A DNA stretch of 64,000 bases from Acidiferrum sp963764675 (GTDB lineage Bacteria; Acidobacteriota; Terriglobia; Acidiferrales; UBA7541). The notes beneath the pieces are model-generated. The model was not told the DNA's origin and searched no databases. It was given only the letters and a program-made list of their open reading frames with translations. Both the position numbers and the translations under genes were made by a program. This document shows positions 25,818 through 35,165 of the stretch, piece by piece. How positions within the stretch are numbered: the first letter of the stretch is position 1; each line of letters opens with the position of its first letter. Where the stretch lies: NCBI GenBank assembly GCA_963764675.1, contig CAVXTQ010000005.1:434001-498000 (forward strand), given 5' to 3'.

Positions 25818-26842
25818 GGCCGCTCTCCTGGATTCGTGGTCACGACGTAGGAGGGACGAAACGCCGACGCGCCGCGGGCGATCGCGTCCGCCACGCCGGG
25901 CGCCATGCGATCGAGTTCGCCGCGGTCGTCAACGGAAACGCTCGACACTTCCACCGCGATGGCAGGCGCTGCCGTGGTCCTCAACTGCCGCACCGCTGCA
26001 ACTTGCGCGTTGCTGGGTGAGCCTTTGAAGCGCTGCGCGAGAAACCCTTGGACCAAATCGCCAAAACGCCGGCTCAGGGGCAGGAACGGCGCTTGCGCCT
26101 GCTCCCACGGAATCAATCCCGTCGAATCATTGGCCGCCGGCAGATCGGTCATTACGTAGACGCGCGCCGTTCCGGGCAGCCCGGTCGATGCGATATGCAG
26201 CGTGACGAAGATGGCGCCGCGCTGCGCGTTGGCGATTGCCGAGCGATCGTCAAACGATGGGTTTTCGTTGCCCTGCCGTGTCTGAATCACTTGGAAACCC
26301 ATGGATTCGAGGGCGGTGCGAATCTGGGCGGTAAAGTCCATCACGATTTCGCTTTCGCGAATTCCGCCGGTTCCCCGCGCGCCGGGGTCGGTTCCGCCGT
26401 GCGCCGGATCGAGCACCAAAATGTTCGGCGCGAGCCGTTGTGCTGGTGGAGTTGCTTGTGGAGCGCCTCCTGCAGCGGGTGCAGCCGATGGCGGCGACGC
26501 GGGAGATGTTGGCGGCACAGGAGTCTGTGCTGGCGCGGAAGCAGGTTGTTGCCCAACCGAGGCGGGCTGTGACAAGAGGCTGGTCCGTGCCGAGGAGGCG
26601 AGGCTCGCGCACATCAGCGCCACGGCCGCGAGGCTCAGCGGCAGAACTGCCCGTACTGGAATGTTTCTTGAGATCACTTCGCGAACCCGATGTCCCACGT
26701 CGAGCAGAATAGCAAACCGTTTACCCCCGCGCTCGGCTGGAATGACTTGCGCGGAGCGAAAGAGGGACGGCCAGCCTGCGATTGAGTCACCGTCAAGGAT
26801 GCAGGGATGGTTCAAAACAGAACGGCTGCCCAAAACGGACAC
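25814..26842 (-). CDS. N-acetylmuramoyl-L-alanine amidase (Amidase_3)
   Basis: The enzyme cleaves the amide bond between muramic acid and the stem peptide. After a hydrophobic segment (VRAVLPLSLAAVALMCASLA) and a Pro/Ala-rich linker comes an Amidase_3 domain, about residues 135-335. The zinc ligands can be followed as H in VLDPAHGGTDPGA, E in RESEIVMDF and H in FVTLHIAST, with the catalytic Glu likely in AVEVSSVSVDDRG. The true start is uncertain: the frame opens at 26842, but the hydrophobic segment lies near residue 65, and in-frame GTG codons shortly before it are candidates. It heads the amidase-GerMN-rph-rdgB operon. Confidence 0.9.
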   Translation of the reverse strand: MSVLGSRSVLNHPCILDGDSIAGWPSLFRSAQVIPAERGGKRFAILLDVGHRVREVISRNIPVRAVLPLSLAAVALMCASLASSARTSLLSQPASVGQQPASAPAQTPVPPTSPASPPSAAPAAGGAPQATPPAQRLAPNILVLDPAHGGTDPGARGTGGIRESEIVMDFTAQIRTALESMGFQVIQTRQGNENPSFDDRSAIANAQRGAIFVTLHIASTGLPGTARVYVMTDLPAANDSTGLIPWEQAQAPFLPLSRRFGDLVQGFLAQRFKGSPSNAQVAAVRQLRTTAAPAIAVEVSSVSVDDRGELDRMAPGVADAIARGASAFRPSYVVTTNPGERP

Positions 26843-26994
26843 CGAGGATGAGTTCAGCCGGACGCAGGTATGCTAAGTGTCTTGAAATCAGGGGCCTCCT
26901 AGGCTTCGTCCTTGGCACATTTCGTGCTGACTCTGCAGCCAGGGAATCGGTCAACGAAGGATTTGTGTGCCGGACCGAACCGCCTTCCAACTCT

Positions 26995-27675
26995 ATGATC
27001 TTGCCGACAAGTCAATGGATGTGGGCTGGACTGACGCTCGGAGCGTCTCTCGTGAGTGTTGGTGCGCTGGCACTGGCCTGGCGGCAAACGCGCCGCTTAC
27101 TGGAAAGCCGGCGCGCCCAGGAAGAACTCGAGAAGTCTTCGGAGGTGCTCGAAGAAGAGCGGCGCGTGCTGGAGCTTATCGCTAACGGCGCATCGCTCAA
27201 GGAGGTTCTGGATGCGCTGACCCAGGCGATCGAGCGCATGGCCTCAGAGTGTTTTTGCACGATTCTGCTCTTGGACGAAGATGGACGCCGGTTGTTTGCA
27301 GGATCGGGAGGGGGCGTGTCGCCCGCCTACATGGAGGCCGTCAGTGGTCTTGAGATCGGCCCGGAGGTGGGTGCTTGCGGGACCGCAGCCTTTCGGAATG
27401 AGACGACTATCGTGGAAGACATCGCCACGGATCCACGCTTTGCGCCTGTCAAGGACTTAGTGATGTCTTTTGGTTTGCGCTCTTGCTGGAGCGTGCCCAT
27501 CCGCGACTCCAATAAGCATGTCCTGGGAACGTTTGCCATGTACCACCAATGGCCGGCCAAACCACGCGATCGGGAATTGCGCGTCGTCGAGGCCGGTGCG
27601 CACCTGGCCGGCAACGCCATCGAGCGATTGCGGGCCGAGGAGCGGATGCGAGAAGACGCCGAGCGGTTCGATTAA
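26995..27675 (+). CDS. Hybrid sensor kinase, N-terminal part: membrane helix and GAF domain, ends at an in-frame TAA
   Basis: From the ATG at 26995 a membrane helix (WMWAGLTLGASLVSVGALAL) is followed by a coiled-coil (RRAQEELEKSSEVLEEERRV) and a GAF domain, about residues 60-215 (TILLLDEDGRRLFAGSGGG, GLRSCWSVPIRDSNKHVLGT). The frame ends in RMREDAERFD and TAA (27673-27675). The codons directly after that stop read AEKAASFGIWEVNFPKGLIT, a normal PAS start in the same frame. The TAA therefore interrupts one kinase gene that continues as the next entry. An alternative GTG start lies at 26965. The upstream amidase operon is divergent. Confidence 0.85.
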   Translation: MILPTSQWMWAGLTLGASLVSVGALALAWRQTRRLLESRRAQEELEKSSEVLEEERRVLELIANGASLKEVLDALTQAIERMASECFCTILLLDEDGRRLFAGSGGGVSPAYMEAVSGLEIGPEVGACGTAAFRNETTIVEDIATDPRFAPVKDLVMSFGLRSCWSVPIRDSNKHVLGTFAMYHQWPAKPRDRELRVVEAGAHLAGNAIERLRAEERMREDAERFD

Positions 27676-27759
27676 GCCGAGAAGGCCGCTTCGTTCGGCA
27701 TCTGGGAAGTCAATTTCCCAAAGGGCCTCATCACCATCTCGGAAGGGTACGCCACGCTT

Positions 27760-29637
27760 GTGGGGCTGGAGAGCCGCCCTCCGCGTATAAGCATGGAGGA
27801 AGGCCGTGCCACCGTTCACCCGGACGATCGGACGATGGTATTCGCCGCCTGGGACCGCGCGACTGCGGGCGCGGAAGCCTTTCTGGCCGAGTACCGGATC
27901 GTGCGCCCGGACGGCTCGGTTCGTTGGCTGCGCAGCCAGGCTGACATGCGAAGCAGCGGTGCGCAACGTCTCACCGGCGCGTCCATCGACATCACAGAGC
28001 AGAAGGAGACGCTCCTGCGGCTGGAGCAGGCGCGCGCCGGAGCCGATGCCGCCAACCGCGCGAAGTCCGAATTTCTGGCCAACATGAGTCACGAGATTCG
28101 TACTCCGATGAACGGCATCATCGGCATGACCGAACTGGCGTTGGACGCTGAACTCGACCCCAGCCAGCGCGAGTACTTGGCCATGGTGAAAATGTCGGCC
28201 GATTCCTTGCTCTCGCTGCTCAACGATATTCTGGATTTCTCCAAGATCGAGGCGGGAAAGCTGGATATCGAGTCGATTGAGTTTGCGCTGCGCGACTCAC
28301 TGGACGACACCATGAAGGTGCTCAGCTTCCGGGCGCACGAGAAAGGGCTGGAGCTGGCTTGTCTGATTTCGCCTGAGGTGCCGGAACGCTTGCGAGGAGA
28401 CCCGACGCGATTGCGGCAGATTATCCTCAACCTGGCCGGAAATGCGATCAAGTTCACCCCGCAGGGCGAAGTCGTGCTTCGTGTTGAAACGGAGTCCGAA
28501 TCCGGCGACGAAGCCTTGCTGCACTTTTCCGTCACAGATACCGGGATCGGTATCCCGCTCGACAAGCAGCGCACCATTTTCGAGGCGTTCACCCAAGCGG
28601 ACAGCTCCACCACGCGAAGGTTTGGAGGCACGGGCCTGGGCCTGGCCATCACCTCGCGCCTCGTGAACATCATGGACGGGCGTATTTGGGTGGAAAGCGA
28701 ACCGGGACGCGGCAGCACATTCCACTTCACGGTGCGCTTCTCGTTGCCGAAAATCGCGCTGCGGCGCCCCGAACCTGTGGACCTGAAGATGCTTCAGGGG
28801 CTTTCGGCGCTTGTGGTGGACGACAACCGGACAACCCGGCGCGTCTTGGAAGAAGCGCTTAAGGGCTGGCACATGAAACCCGTGCTTGCTGACGGAGCTC
28901 GGCAAGCGCTGGAAGTCTTGGAAACGGCTAAGGCCCAAGCCACGACCTTTCCCTTGGCGCTCGTAGATGCGCACATGCCGGAAATGGACGGTTTCGCGCT
29001 GGCCAAGAGAATCAAGGAAGACCCGCAGTTTGCGAGCACGATCGTGATTATGCTGACGTCCGCCGGTCTGCGCGGAGACGCGGCTCGCTGCAAGGAATTG
29101 AGCATACACGCGTACCTGCCCAAGCCCATCAAGCAGTCGGAGCTTCTCGAGTGCATCAAACAGTCGCTCGGATGGCAAGATCAGACCGAGGGGCGCGCGC
29201 CGTTCGTTACGACTCATTCCTTGCGCGAAGGCCGGAGCGGATTGCAGATTCTGCTCGCGGAAGACAATGCCGTGAACCAGAAGCTGGCGGTCCGGCTGCT
29301 GGAGAGGCGAGGGCACGCGGTGGTTGTCGCCAGCACCGGAAACGCGGCACTAGAAGCCCTAGCCCGTCAGCCGTTTGACCTCGTCCTGATGGACGTGCAG
29401 ATGCCGGAAATGGATGGCCTGGAAGCGACCGTCTTGATTCGCGAGAGCGAGAAGGAAACCGGGAAGCACGTCCCCATCATCGCGATGACCGCGAATGCCA
29501 TGGTGGGGGATCGAGAGCGCTGCTTAGCTGCCGGGATGGATGGCTACGTCTCGAAGCCCATCCAGATCAAAGAACTGTTCGAAGTGATCGAGCGAACGAT
29601 TCCCGCTATAGCCGCGACGGAACTGTCGAACGCTTGA
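27760..29637 (+). CDS. Hybrid sensor kinase, C-terminal part: PAS, HisKA, HATPase and two receiver domains
   Basis: In the same frame as the preceding entry this part encodes 625 residues from a GTG at 27760; the PAS domain actually begins before that codon. Order: PAS/PAC (to about residue 85, EYRIVRPDGSVRWLRSQA), HisKA with the phosphoacceptor His in ANMSHEIRTPMNGIIGMTEL, HATPase (NLAGNAIKFTPQGEV; DTGIGIPLDKQ; GTGLGLAITSRLV), and two REC domains. These carry LVVDDNRTTRR with VDAHMPEMDGF, and LLAEDNAVNQKLAVRLLERR with LMDVQMPEMDGLE. It is a BarA/ArcB-like relay without an Hpt domain. Without readthrough of the TAA, this half would need internal initiation and would lose the GAF sensor and membrane anchor. 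Confidence 0.88.
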   Translation: MGLESRPPRISMEEGRATVHPDDRTMVFAAWDRATAGAEAFLAEYRIVRPDGSVRWLRSQADMRSSGAQRLTGASIDITEQKETLLRLEQARAGADAANRAKSEFLANMSHEIRTPMNGIIGMTELALDAELDPSQREYLAMVKMSADSLLSLLNDILDFSKIEAGKLDIESIEFALRDSLDDTMKVLSFRAHEKGLELACLISPEVPERLRGDPTRLRQIILNLAGNAIKFTPQGEVVLRVETESESGDEALLHFSVTDTGIGIPLDKQRTIFEAFTQADSSTTRRFGGTGLGLAITSRLVNIMDGRIWVESEPGRGSTFHFTVRFSLPKIALRRPEPVDLKMLQGLSALVVDDNRTTRRVLEEALKGWHMKPVLADGARQALEVLETAKAQATTFPLALVDAHMPEMDGFALAKRIKEDPQFASTIVIMLTSAGLRGDAARCKELSIHAYLPKPIKQSELLECIKQSLGWQDQTEGRAPFVTTHSLREGRSGLQILLAEDNAVNQKLAVRLLERRGHAVVVASTGNAALEALARQPFDLVLMDVQMPEMDGLEATVLIRESEKETGKHVPIIAMTANAMVGDRERCLAAGMDGYVSKPIQIKELFEVIERTIPAIAATELSNA

Positions 29638-29715
29638 ACGGGGACGGGCTGTGCGGCGTCCCCTTCCAGTTTTCGACCCGTGCACGCGCCCGCGTGAGTG
29701 TTTGCGCCGGTGCGG

Positions 29716-30108
29716 TCAGTTCGAGGGTGGCGTTTGCGGCCGCTCGGCCCGATGGGCTTTGCGCCATTCCCGCTGCGTTTTCTTTTGCTCGGGCGTCAGC
29801 ACCGCTTCCTCTTGTTTGTGTGTGTCCCGATGAATCTGCTGGAGTTTCTCTTGCTTCTGGTCGGCGCTGAGTGACGCATCGTTTTGAACAGCGCTGATTT
29901 GCGACTTGGCGTCCTGCCGGATTTTCTTCATTTGCGCTTTTTGGTCGTCCGTCAGATTCAGATCTGGTTTAGCCGGTGCGTTCTGGGCCGGCGCGGCCTG
30001 CGTCTGTCCGGAGTCCGGGGCGCCGCTTTGTGCGCGAGTCAGGGCCGGCGACGCGCATGCAAACAGCAACCCCGCTATCAGGGTGTTTCGTAAGATGTTC
30101 CCGTTCAT
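29716..30108 (-). CDS. Spy/CpxP-like periplasmic protein with LTxxQ repeats
   Basis: The 130-residue protein has a signal peptide (NTLIAGLLFACASPALTRAQ) and then an Ala/Gln/Pro-rich stretch. A helical C-terminal half follows with LTxxQ-type repeats (NLTDDQKAQMKKIRQDAKSQ, LSADQKQEKLQQI, LTPEQKKTQREWRK). This pattern is typical of Spy/CpxP chaperone-like stress proteins. I chose the ATG at 30108 because AAGGAGG (30118-30124) lies upstream; the longer frame to 30204 is not used. It probably acts as a small periplasmic chaperone. It is convergent with the kinase gene. Confidence 0.8.
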   Translation of the reverse strand: MNGNILRNTLIAGLLFACASPALTRAQSGAPDSGQTQAAPAQNAPAKPDLNLTDDQKAQMKKIRQDAKSQISAVQNDASLSADQKQEKLQQIHRDTHKQEEAVLTPEQKKTQREWRKAHRAERPQTPPSN

Positions 30109-30212
30109 AGAAAAGTGCCTCCTTGAGAGCAACTTCCTCTTTCTCCTGTTAAACCCGAATGAAGCGGAAATGTCGCAGGTCTGTGTAAGCAGCGGTTGAC
30201 CCAACGCAAACC

Positions 30213-30239
30213 CGCCCAGTTCAACAGGAACTGGGCGGC
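30213..30239 (-). terminator. Stem-loop terminator of the APC permease gene
   Basis: A perfect 11-base stem, CCGCCCAGTTC/GAACTGGGCGG, encloses the loop AACAG, 27 bases beyond the APC permease stop. On the minus strand it is followed only by GTTTGCG, so the T-tract is weak. It could still end the permease transcript. Confidence 0.6.
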
Positions 30240-30265
30240 AAGAAGTTTGTTGCTGCGAATGGCGT

Positions 30266-31681
30266 TTAGTCCGCTTCCACGTTCACCGCGAGGACGGGTC
30301 GCAGCTCGCGGCCGCGAAACTTTTTCGTCGCCACATAGCTGACGAAGCCTGCCGTCATGATCAGGACGCCAAAGACCAACCCATTCATTCCGAGAATCGT
30401 TTCACGTTCGCTTTCGATCATCGCAAGGCTCAGAAGCGCCAGTGGGAACACTCCCGCCATAATCGCTCCCGTCAGGCCGCCAGGCACGCGGAATTCGCGC
30501 TTCAATTCCGGCTCGCGGATGCGCAATGCCACGAGCGTCACGAACTCCAGCATCAGGCTGGCACCGTAAAGCATGATGTCCAGGGTCACCAGGCGCTTGA
30601 AGCCCAGGCCCAGGCATAGGCCCCAGCAAGTGGCGCACACCAGAATCGCGACCCATGGCGCATTCGTGCGCTTGCTGGTCTTTGCGAACACCTTGGGCAG
30701 CATGCCGTCCCGCGCCATGGCGAGCGGCAAACGCGAATAGCTCATCACCAGCGCGTTGAACATGCCGAAGGCGCTCATCATGCCGCCGACCACAATCAAG
30801 AAGCGCAGCCACTCGAATCCCAAGATCTTGCCGCCGATCAGGCCGGCGATCACCGCCCAGGAGCCGTCGTCGCCGAACGTGGACGCGGGAATGCCCGTGA
30901 AATAGACGGCCAAGAACGGAGCGATGTACGTCAAGGAAACCAGCACCACCGCTGCGATCATCGCCTTCGGATACGTGCGCTGCGGGCGCTCGACTTCCTG
31001 CGCGATCGTCGAGGCGTTGTCCCAGCCCATGTAGTTCCACATGGCGACCAGCACTCCGCCGACAAGACCCAGCCCCGTTGCGGCCGGCGCGGTGTGCGGA
31101 TCAGCCAGCGCTCCCGCCTTGAATGGCGCAAGGATCACGATCAGTGCGAAGGGCGCCGACAGGCAGAAGAAAAGCCACAGAGATGTAATACCCACAACGC
31201 GAATTCCCGCAATATTCAAAGCCGCGCAAGTGACCACCACGAAGAGTCCCGCCAAAACCGCGTGGCTGGACGTGCCAAACCACGGCGAAACCTGTTTCAG
31301 ATAAAACACGAAGAGCGTCGGATAAATGGCCATGTCGAAGATGCTGGCGGCCAGCGATAGCCATGCTTCTTGGAATCCCCAGAAGTTTCCGAGTCCGCGG
31401 CGCACCCACGCGTAGTAACCGCCTTCAGCCGGCAGCGCGCTGGTGAGTTCGCCGATCATGAACGCCGTCGGCAAGCACCACAGCACCGGCAAGAACAACA
31501 AAATCAAAATTCCATGACCGTACCCGGCGCCGGAGATGATCTGCTCCGTGCCATAGGTGCCGCCGGACACCATGAAAAATGTCGCCGCCACAAGCGGCCA
31601 CAGCGTCAGCTTTGCGACTCTTTTTTTTGCTTTTGAAATTGCTTGAGAGGGTATTTGGGCGGGCAGTGATAACGTGCTCAA
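30266..31681 (-). CDS. APC-family amino acid permease
   Basis: This is a 471-residue inner-membrane transporter of the amino acid/polyamine/organocation superfamily. About 12 hydrophobic helices are visible, starting with LWPLVAATFFMVSGGTYGTE. The unwound helix 1 motif (VSGGTYGTEQIISGAG) and the ALPAEGGYYAWVRRGLGNFW segment between helices 2 and 3 are typical of the family. The central NYMGWDNASTIAQEVERPQR segment matches the helix 6 to loop region. It is closest in style to plant-type or PUT polyamine/amino acid permeases. No metabolic genes adjoin it, so the substrate is open. A stem-loop terminator follows. Confidence 0.92.
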   Translation of the reverse strand: MSTLSLPAQIPSQAISKAKKRVAKLTLWPLVAATFFMVSGGTYGTEQIISGAGYGHGILILLFLPVLWCLPTAFMIGELTSALPAEGGYYAWVRRGLGNFWGFQEAWLSLAASIFDMAIYPTLFVFYLKQVSPWFGTSSHAVLAGLFVVVTCAALNIAGIRVVGITSLWLFFCLSAPFALIVILAPFKAGALADPHTAPAATGLGLVGGVLVAMWNYMGWDNASTIAQEVERPQRTYPKAMIAAVVLVSLTYIAPFLAVYFTGIPASTFGDDGSWAVIAGLIGGKILGFEWLRFLIVVGGMMSAFGMFNALVMSYSRLPLAMARDGMLPKVFAKTSKRTNAPWVAILVCATCWGLCLGLGFKRLVTLDIMLYGASLMLEFVTLVALRIREPELKREFRVPGGLTGAIMAGVFPLALLSLAMIESERETILGMNGLVFGVLIMTAGFVSYVATKKFRGRELRPVLAVNVEAD

Positions 31682-31942
31682 TTTTTACCGTCGTCCCCCT
31701 AAAGCGATTCTCGCTCGCTGACCTCGGAGCAAGTTCGCAGTCGCAGAATACAAGTTTCGTCGCGGCATGCAAGTGGAAAATGCGCCGGACGCAAAATTAT
31801 TTCGCCGCGGGAGCATGGCCGCCCGGCACTGCTTTCTCGCGCCGGGCGTCAAACCGCTTGGAGCCGCACCGGCCCTACGGCCGCCTCTGTGCTAAACTCC
31901 GCCGCTTGCGTTCGGACTTATACCTTTTTAGGAGCCATATCG

Positions 31943-34060
31943 ATGAAACTCGTCGTCGGCCTCTCGGCGCTCGCCGTTGCCCTCGCGCTACCGCTCGCCG
32001 CTCTTGCTCAACAGCCGTCCGGATCTCAGCGGCCCATCACCATCGACGACCGCTTCCAGCTTCGCGAGGTCCAGGATCCCCAGGTGAGCCCCGACGCCCA
32101 ATGGGTTGCGTACACGGTCGGCACTTCGTCTCTGAAGGACGACAAGAACCTGGAGCGCATCTGGATGGTGGCAATGGCCGGTGGCGACGCCATTCCGATG
32201 ACTGCCGAAACGGTGTCCTCCTCGCATCCCCGGTGGAGCCCTGACGGCAAGTACCTGGCTTTTTTGAGCGCCCGCAACGAGGGCAAGGAGCAGGTTTGGC
32301 TGCTCAATCGCGCCGGCGGAGAAGCGCAGCGGCTTACAGACACCGTACAAGATGTGGACGACTTCGTCTGGTCACCGGACGGCCGCCGTCTATGCCTGCT
32401 GCTCCACGACCCGACGCCGGAGGAACTGGAAGGCGTCAAAGAGAAGGAAAAAGACAAAGAGGCCGAGGATAAAGCCGCTGATGACGACCGGCCCGGCAAG
32501 CGGAGGAAGCTCAACACGCAGAAGCCATGGGTGATCGACCGGCTGCAGTTCAAGGTGGACGAAATCGGGTATCTCGATCACCGCCGCAACCATCTTTATG
32601 TCTTCGATCTCGCGTCCAAGAGCCTCACGCAGGTCACCAGCGGCGACTACGATGACTCGCAAGCGGTCTGGTCGCCCGACAGCAAGCAGTTAGCCTTCAC
32701 CAGCAACCGCTCCGCCGACCCCGACCGCAACTACAACAACGACATCTGGGTGGTATCGGCCGACAACACCGACAAAGGCGCCCATCTGACACAGGTCACG
32801 ACGAACCCCGGGGAAGACAATAGCCCCGCGTGGTCTCCCGACGGGAAATGGATCGCCTACGTCACGCAGACCGAGCCGAAGCTCTTTGAGTACGCGACGA
32901 AGCACCTGGCGGTGTCTCCGGCAACCGGTGGCGAAGCCAAAGTGCTGACGCGCAGCTTCGATCGCAATACCAGCGACATTCGCTTCTCGGCGGACAGCAA
33001 AAACATCTACTTCATCGCCGATGACGACGGCACGCAAAACTTGTGCCGCATCGCAGTAACCGGCGGGGAGGTCACGCGTCCGATCGGCGGCCGGCTCATG
33101 CTGTACGCCTACTCGCTCGCCAAGTCCGGCGAGATTGCCGCGCAGATCGACCGGATGGACCGGCCCAGCGAGATCTACGCCCTGCCGGCGTCTGGCGGCG
33201 AACTCACTCGCCTCACCCACACCAACGACGCCCTAATCTCGCAACTGCGCCTATCTCCTGGGGAATACGTTCACTTCAAGAGTAAGGATGGCTGGCCGGT
33301 GTCCGGCTATCTTTACAAGCCGCTCGACTACAAACCTGGCACGAAGGTTCCCACGTTGATTCGGCCACATGGCGGACCCGTTTGGGCTTGGTATGCGGAG
33401 TTTCAGCCCGACATCCAACTCTTTGCCGCCAACGGCTACGGTGTCCTGCTGCCAAACCCGCGCGGGTCCTCGGGTTACGGTCAGAAGCATTGCCAGGCAA
33501 TTTTCGCGGATTGGGGCAACAAGGATTTCCAGGACGATATGGCGATGGTGGACTACGCCGTCGAGCAGGGAATCGCCGATCCCGACAAGCTCGGCGTTGG
33601 TGGCTGGTCCTACGGTGGCATCTCCACTGACTTCATCATCGCCCAGACGACGCGCTTCAAGGCGGCCATCTCCGGGGCAGGTGAAGCGTTGAATATCAGC
33701 AACTACGGCCACGACCAGTATCAGAAGGACTATGAGACCGAACTCGGGCGTCCCTGGGAAAACGAGGCCGTGTGGGACAAGCTCTCACCTTTTTACAGGA
33801 TCACCAAAATCACGACGCCAACTCTGTTTATGGGCGGCGAGATCGACTGGAACGTGCCGATTCTCGGCGGCGAGCAAATGTATCAGGCGCTGAAGAGTCT
33901 GGGCCGCACCACCGAGCTGGTGGTCTACCCTGGGGAGTACCACGAATTCAGGACGCCGTCGCACATGAAGGACCGGCTTGAGCGCTACCTGGCCTGGTAT
34001 GCGCACTACGTTAAAGGTGACTCCGCGCCGGCGACGCCGGCGTTAAAGTCGGGCGAATAA
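31943..34060 (+). CDS. Exported S9-family (acylaminoacyl/dipeptidyl) serine peptidase
   Basis: The 705-residue protein has a signal peptide (LSALAVALALPLAALA). A PD40-type beta-propeller spans about residues 30-430 (VWSPDSKQLAFTSNRSADPD, AWSPDGKWIAYVTQTEPK), followed by an alpha/beta-hydrolase prolyl-oligopeptidase domain (455-690). The nucleophile is Ser556 in GGWSYGGIST, the Asp is likely in FMGGEIDWNVP, and the His is in PGEYHEFRTP. A highly charged insertion (KEKEKDKEAEDKAADDDRPG) interrupts the propeller. It should release N-terminal dipeptides or acylated residues in the periplasm. The ATG at 31943 has AGGAG eight bases upstream. Confidence 0.93.
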   Translation: MKLVVGLSALAVALALPLAALAQQPSGSQRPITIDDRFQLREVQDPQVSPDAQWVAYTVGTSSLKDDKNLERIWMVAMAGGDAIPMTAETVSSSHPRWSPDGKYLAFLSARNEGKEQVWLLNRAGGEAQRLTDTVQDVDDFVWSPDGRRLCLLLHDPTPEELEGVKEKEKDKEAEDKAADDDRPGKRRKLNTQKPWVIDRLQFKVDEIGYLDHRRNHLYVFDLASKSLTQVTSGDYDDSQAVWSPDSKQLAFTSNRSADPDRNYNNDIWVVSADNTDKGAHLTQVTTNPGEDNSPAWSPDGKWIAYVTQTEPKLFEYATKHLAVSPATGGEAKVLTRSFDRNTSDIRFSADSKNIYFIADDDGTQNLCRIAVTGGEVTRPIGGRLMLYAYSLAKSGEIAAQIDRMDRPSEIYALPASGGELTRLTHTNDALISQLRLSPGEYVHFKSKDGWPVSGYLYKPLDYKPGTKVPTLIRPHGGPVWAWYAEFQPDIQLFAANGYGVLLPNPRGSSGYGQKHCQAIFADWGNKDFQDDMAMVDYAVEQGIADPDKLGVGGWSYGGISTDFIIAQTTRFKAAISGAGEALNISNYGHDQYQKDYETELGRPWENEAVWDKLSPFYRITKITTPTLFMGGEIDWNVPILGGEQMYQALKSLGRTTELVVYPGEYHEFRTPSHMKDRLERYLAWYAHYVKGDSAPATPALKSGE

Positions 34061-34084
34061 CGGAGCGGGCTCAGCACCGGCGTT

Positions 34085-35032
34085 TCAGAACTTCTCGCGC
34101 GGATCGACGCTCTGGAACCCGTAAGTTTCGTATCGGGTGCTGATTCGCCCGTCGCGCACGCTGACGACCGTGAATCCCTCGGGAAATCCCATCCGCACGC
34201 CGTGCCACCAATTCCCGCATACCGCCCCGCTGCTGATGTAGCGCGTAGTCTTATGATCGACCACTTCATTCACGTGCGTATGGCCTTGCAGCACTGCGAC
34301 TACGTTGTGTCCCTCAAAGGCCGCCAGCACTTGTGGCGCGTTCGCTACCGTCAGGGTGTTGTATTTGCCTGGGGGAAAATACTCCGTTGTGTAGGTGGCA
34401 AAAGCGGTTACGAGGGGAACGTGTGTCACCCCGATAACGGGCGTCTTGGGTCCCACGCGGGCGAGATCGCCCTGGAGCCAAGCCAACTGCTGGTCATCGA
34501 TCCGTGCCTCCCACATGCGGTCTTCGGTAGGCTGAATGGAATCGAACACCACAAAGTGCCAGCCCTTGTGATCGAACGAGTGGTAGGTGTGTCCGATCCG
34601 GTCTTGGTACATCTTCTTTCCGTACCCAGGATCGCTGGGCGCCGCGCCGCTCTGCGTCGACACGCCGAAGATGTCGTGATTTCCAATCGTGTGATACAGC
34701 GGCATCTGCAGCGCCTGCTCGGTTTTCTTGTGCAGATCGAAGACCGTTGTGGCGCGCCCGCGATCGACGCTCACTGCGTCGTAGACGTGGTCACCGCCCA
34801 TAATCGCGAATTCCGGCTTGAGGGCCGCAATTTTCCGGAAACACATGTCGCAGCCATGAGGTGCATCGAGCTCCGGCTCGATGTGCGTGTCGGTGAAGAA
34901 AACAAAATCGAAGGATCCAGGCGCAGCGTCCGCGGAACTTGGAGCCAACAAGGTCGCGGCCGAGCCGCCAAACGCCGCGGCAACGCCGGCCGCCGCGCCT
35001 GTCTTCAGGAACTTTCTGCGATCCAGAATCAT
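34085..35032 (-). CDS. Tat-exported calcineurin-like metallophosphoesterase
   Basis: The 315-residue protein starts at the ATG at 35032 with GGAGGT upstream. It carries a twin-arginine signal, LDRRKFLKTGAAAGVAAAFG. The metallophosphatase motifs follow in order: FFTDTHIE (D-x-H), IMGGDHVYD (GD region), TIGNHDIFG (GNH), VTHVPL and LQGHTHVNEV (GHxH). These are the ligands of the binuclear metal site. The Cys-rich patch DAPHGCDMCFRK is unusual. It probably hydrolyses a phosphomonoester or diester in the periplasm. It is convergent with the S9 peptidase (24-base gap) and divergent from the next gene. Confidence 0.92.
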   Translation of the reverse strand: MILDRRKFLKTGAAAGVAAAFGGSAATLLAPSSADAAPGSFDFVFFTDTHIEPELDAPHGCDMCFRKIAALKPEFAIMGGDHVYDAVSVDRGRATTVFDLHKKTEQALQMPLYHTIGNHDIFGVSTQSGAAPSDPGYGKKMYQDRIGHTYHSFDHKGWHFVVFDSIQPTEDRMWEARIDDQQLAWLQGDLARVGPKTPVIGVTHVPLVTAFATYTTEYFPPGKYNTLTVANAPQVLAAFEGHNVVAVLQGHTHVNEVVDHKTTRYISSGAVCGNWWHGVRMGFPEGFTVVSVRDGRISTRYETYGFQSVDPREKF

Positions 35033-35165
35033 GGGCACCTCCAACGCAAGAATTTCTTCTATCAGACTCGTTGTTTATAGCGCCAGCGATTTCTCCCGCA
35101 TGTCGTCGGCGACGATTGCCCGCGGACGCGGCTCGCGCTATCCTCGCGCGCTGCCAGGAGGTTCC

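Noticed and set aside
31820..31848. CGCCCGGC...GCCGGGCG inverted repeat between the APC permease and S9 peptidase genes
   Set aside because: It has an 8-base stem but a 13-base loop and no T-run. It lies upstream of both genes, so neither terminator nor operator can be supported.
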